8,388 bases of DNA from Planctomycetota bacterium (GTDB lineage Bacteria > Planctomycetota > Planctomycetia > Pirellulales > Pirellulaceae). The DNA is taken from NCBI GenBank assembly GCA_023430365.1, contig JAEZAS010000447.1, positions 1 to 8,388 of the forward strand, in the 5' to 3' direction. Of the stretch, positions 7,201 to 8,388 are shown piece by piece. Both the position numbers and the translations under genes were made by a program. The notes under the pieces were generated by a model. It made no database searches and had not been told where the DNA came from. It worked only from the letters and a program-made list of their open reading frames with translations. Numbering within the stretch: position 1 is the first letter of the stretch; each line of letters opens with the position of its first letter.

Positions 7201-7763
7201 TTGCACATGGCATCGCCATTGCGCTTTCGATATAAGATCAGGCCCGGCTCGGTGCGATGCAGTGGTCGGTTATCTTGAGTCTGCCAAGGAAGGTAATAGC
7301 TATCGAGCGTGAAACTGTCGGCCTGCACAGCTTTGTGCAACGCATCGATATGCATGTCGAAGCGATAGTTGGTGCGGGTGTCCTTCGGATCGGCGACGGT
7401 GAGGATCAGGCAGTCGATGCTGCTGGCGCATTTTCCGATCTGACCGCGAAAAGAATCCCAGGATGATTGGCGTGCGGGATTTGATCGCTCAGCGACGTCG
7501 GTTGGCAGCGGCTCTGAGACGAAGTGAGTGTCGCTACTGGGGAGTTCGGTTTCAGGGCACCCCATGAATTGCCGGAGCGGTTCCAGCACTCGCGCTGTGG
7601 AACTTGTTTCTTCAGAGTCTTGGGGTTTCTTTTCGGTGGCGGCGATCACGGCCGGCTTGGGAGTCTCCTTCTCCGCCGGTGCGGCCTTCACAAAGAAAAG
7701 CCCGCCCAATGTGGTAATGGTTAAGAGCCACCAAATGAAGTTGGACGCGTTGTTGGATTCCAT
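4284..7763 (-). CDS. Large multi-pass membrane protein with periplasmic-binding-protein-like region, unknown function
   Basis: The 1,159-residue product has a hydrophobic segment at 9-27, then about 620 soluble residues, then 8-10 membrane helices: near 647-664, 684-717 (one or two), 726-746, 776-800, 828-850, 911-925, 935-957, 1051-1067, 1070-1097 and 1121-1138. A soluble stretch (958-1050) interrupts the last group. The soluble half holds alternating strand/helix blocks typical of periplasmic-binding folds: IFLVGETQTSGIQKAAF (192-208), VYIAGPIFSGSADSLAVAL (243-261), FTVITGSAN (272-280), IRYVGISATDARD (448-460) and LQGALVASSHCL (495-506). A charged Lys/Glu/Asp linker (563-580) precedes the membrane part. 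Such proteins are remembered as uncharacterised planctomycete families; a ligand-sensing or receptor role is inference. GAGGGTG (7768-7774) lies 4 bases before the ATG. The first helix has no basic residue before it and K26 after it, so the side of the membrane holding the soluble half is uncertain. Confidence 0.9.
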   Translation of the reverse strand: MESNNASNFIWWLLTITTLGGLFFVKAAPAEKETPKPAVIAATEKKPQDSEETSSTARVLEPLRQFMGCPETELPSSDTHFVSEPLPTDVAERSNPARQSSWDSFRGQIGKCASSIDCLILTVADPKDTRTNYRFDMHIDALHKAVQADSFTLDSYYLPWQTQDNRPLHRTEPGLILYRKRNGDAMCKLLAIFLVGETQTSGIQKAAFAKAINLITELNRTTFDSNSPGSKKTAKPSPGKQEVYIAGPIFSGSADSLAVALKTAHEKYKLKFTVITGSANYINIGRFEKLTNNSAKLHMTIGSGSKLKDALIEYVLEKERKPNVPIAWLTEFNTGPGSHALHANHPPSYLVKNGQSTQSTVAKNGYRVEMHEFIFPANISGLRDAFNKASHAKPRELSLSEARHRLEISNSETASAVDSPRTETPLLTAPTAEILISQILSTIHQRQIRYVGISATDARDPVFFAELIRRHCPGVQIMLVSPDIIHLHSQYRRNLQGALVASSHCLTPEEQNWCYPGGYIGEGRRRYTLFSSQSNCGIYNSLIFLRGLQSGAFTCKDRQISRPKEDENKKDEKDEKNEADNSRLLPLAYGSPLDTEPSKPCIWISRVGSSAFVPITTKDPDTKELLDASGLEPRLTSFKSSLPPGCRLMASLWILGSIVLLVVTTREHSGWASPLSASDDWPSNYVVFAYVCRAIIAGAMAFTLLFFWLLAFAPIVISRSLKESAWFDLTILVGASVAIVMVAVMYWKDIQLALQVAFRQAQEARSSTNPGRRLNTALLVAQLVAVAVLLVLTGIGIATVINQAIEFRDRAFYLLWFTSSNDLSAGASMLPAVQALSLVTILLSYGLLHQIYSLRRDRIIPMPRSGQLAPTAEEINATRAALLFPLLCHHFVPNEASAPDQPRETPRPDYLSIGMLLAIVAWCLYGRTQLPPSDYFSVPVSLIYVMFFALASYWFVRVIKLQKLSDLLERVTTNARRDIDWEHAFKASHVNLSGLQDLLWHASRPNPRDRNAAVQKLRDAEPFFRGEAEINLYAIDMQMFIRQICVHIKRLVLGLIASAVLLFVAAQSYPLYLHPLLRLTASFVLCAIGVIIVLVYVRLDRNAVVSALVGTKPNEIELNWTLARAVAPGLLLAFAAILNQTFPDATHWLIQSLEPLRGG

Positions 7764-7797
7764 GGTTCACCCTCGGCAGTGGGGGTAGGTGGGACCG

Positions 7798-7826
7798 ATA
7801 GCATAACGCGCCATACAGGAAGTCAA
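7798..7826 (-). promoter_or_regulatory. Candidate sigma70-type promoter of the 1,159-residue membrane protein gene
   Basis: On the minus strand TTGACT (7821-7826) is followed after exactly 17 bases by TGCTAT (7798-7803). This would start transcription near 7791, about 28 bases before the ATG, with the ribosome site in between. The -10 box is poor (3 of 6), but the place, the spacing and the local AT-rich patch in GC-rich DNA support it. A small inverted repeat (GGATT-A-AATCC, 7851-7861) lies just upstream and could be a regulator site. Confidence 0.4.
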
Positions 7827-8198
7827 CTATCAATATTTTCCAAAGTACTAGGATTAAATCCTTGGTGGTGACAATGAGATGCCACAAGAATATGGACCTT
7901 GTTGCAGGTCGGTGCATTGCGTCGGAAACCGAGATTAAGCCTGCGACGGTCCCCGCCCCTAACTGCCACGCACGGATTGCGACCGCGAGCTAGAAAGAAA
8001 GTTTGCGGGAGTGCCGAGGTTGAGGCGCGGCAATGCGTTTGGCGATGAGGCCGGGAACGCCGGCTGCCATCGGTGCGATGAAGATGCACGGGTGGCGGGC
8101 GCCGATGTGGAGGTGTTCTCGGCGCCGGATTGTGGTTCAGCCGTTGGCGGTCTTAGTGGCCGAGGGGGCGATTAGGGCTCGGCCTTGAAGACGAATGG
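7827..8198. other. Gene-free stretch, possible interspersed repeat or gene remnant
   Basis: No supported gene is found. On the minus strand a 48-codon frame bounded by stops (roughly 7992-8138) reads RREHLHIGARHPCIFIAP and continues hydrophobic, but it has no near-N-terminal start codon and no ribosome site. A second frame starting at GTG (8087-8089) gives an Arg/His-rich peptide without family features. Several frames staying readable over the same bases suggests conserved non-coding DNA or a decayed gene. The part at 7827-7880 is AT-richer and belongs to the upstream region of the membrane protein gene. Confidence 0.4.
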
Positions 8199-8388
8199 CT
8201 AAGTGAGCTCGGGCCCCTGGTCGTCGGCGGGGTCGGTTTCGCGAGAGCGAAGGTTCTCTTCCTTGCGGCGGGCACGCCGGGCGAGTTTATCGCTGGCTTT
8301 GCGGCGCTTGTCTTGTTCTCGCTGGCGTTTGGCGAACGTCGTGGGGCTTTTGCTTTTAGCGATAAATGGCTCGCATGCGGAGTAGGTC
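8199..8388 (-). CDS. C-terminal part of a small, highly basic protein; start not seen
   Basis: Reading the minus strand from the window edge to the TAG at 8199-8201 gives an open frame whose last 52 residues begin KSKSPTTFAKRQREQ and continue with many Lys, Arg and Glu residues, ending in an acidic tail (TDPADDQGPELT). Short basic proteins starting 'MAK..TFxKRQxE' are remembered as widespread in planctomycetes and some other bacteria; their function is not established, and nucleic acid binding is only a guess from charge. In-frame codons before this stretch read TYSACEPFIA, with no ATG, GTG or TTG, and no stop before the edge. Either the true start lies beyond position 8388, or ATC at 8361-8363, where the family's Met would be expected, is a rare start or an altered codon. 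The feature is partial at its 5' end. Confidence 0.6.
   Translation of the reverse strand, partial: TYSACEPFIAKSKSPTTFAKRQREQDKRRKASDKLARRARRKEENLRSRETDPADDQGPELT

Noticed and set aside
7823..8089. Minus-strand 88-codon frame starting with GTG
   Set aside because: Arg/His/Pro-rich without family features or ribosome site, and it runs into the promoter region of the next gene.
1..8388. tRNA, rRNA, CRISPR array, transposase or phage genes
   Set aside because: Looked for on both strands by eye; no matching sequence or repeat-spacer pattern was seen.

Overview
The window is GC-rich, and every convincing gene lies on the minus strand. The mix of genes fits a planctomycete, probably from the Pirellulales side of Planctomycetota: a large secreted or membrane protein of no known function, a secreted DUF4082/DUF1566-type protein, a small three-helix membrane protein and a short lysine/arginine-rich protein. 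Intergenic DNA is roomy and rich in repeats. The taxonomic call rests on gene style and remembered family resemblance, not on a marker gene.

Layout from the right edge, in transcription order. (1) 8199-8388: end of a small very basic protein whose start is not visible. (2) About 7827-8198: a gene-free stretch that may be an interspersed repeat. (3) A promoter candidate (7798-7826), then a 1,159-residue multi-pass membrane protein (4284-7763). It has a periplasmic-binding-protein-like half followed by 8-10 membrane helices. (4) A perfect hairpin (4221-4243), then a 79-residue three-helix membrane protein (3848-4087). (5) A gap with a perfect TATAAT and a structured leader, then a flavoprotein of the dihydroorotate dehydrogenase superfamily (2448-3470). 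It lacks the usual catalytic motif. (6) 1837-2447: a 611-base gene-free region with a 27-bp-arm imperfect inverted repeat, an octamer tandem repeat and a G-quadruplex motif. (7) A secreted 541-residue protein (211-1836). (8) 1-210: a heptamer tandem repeat directly after that stop codon and a second perfect hairpin.

The genes do not look like one operon. Gaps of about 200 to 600 bases separate them, and three have their own plausible promoter. No shared pathway is evident. The item most likely to be undescribed biology is the 1,159-residue protein, which looks like a receptor- or sensor-type membrane protein of an uncharacterised family. No tRNA, rRNA, CRISPR array, transposase or phage gene was seen.
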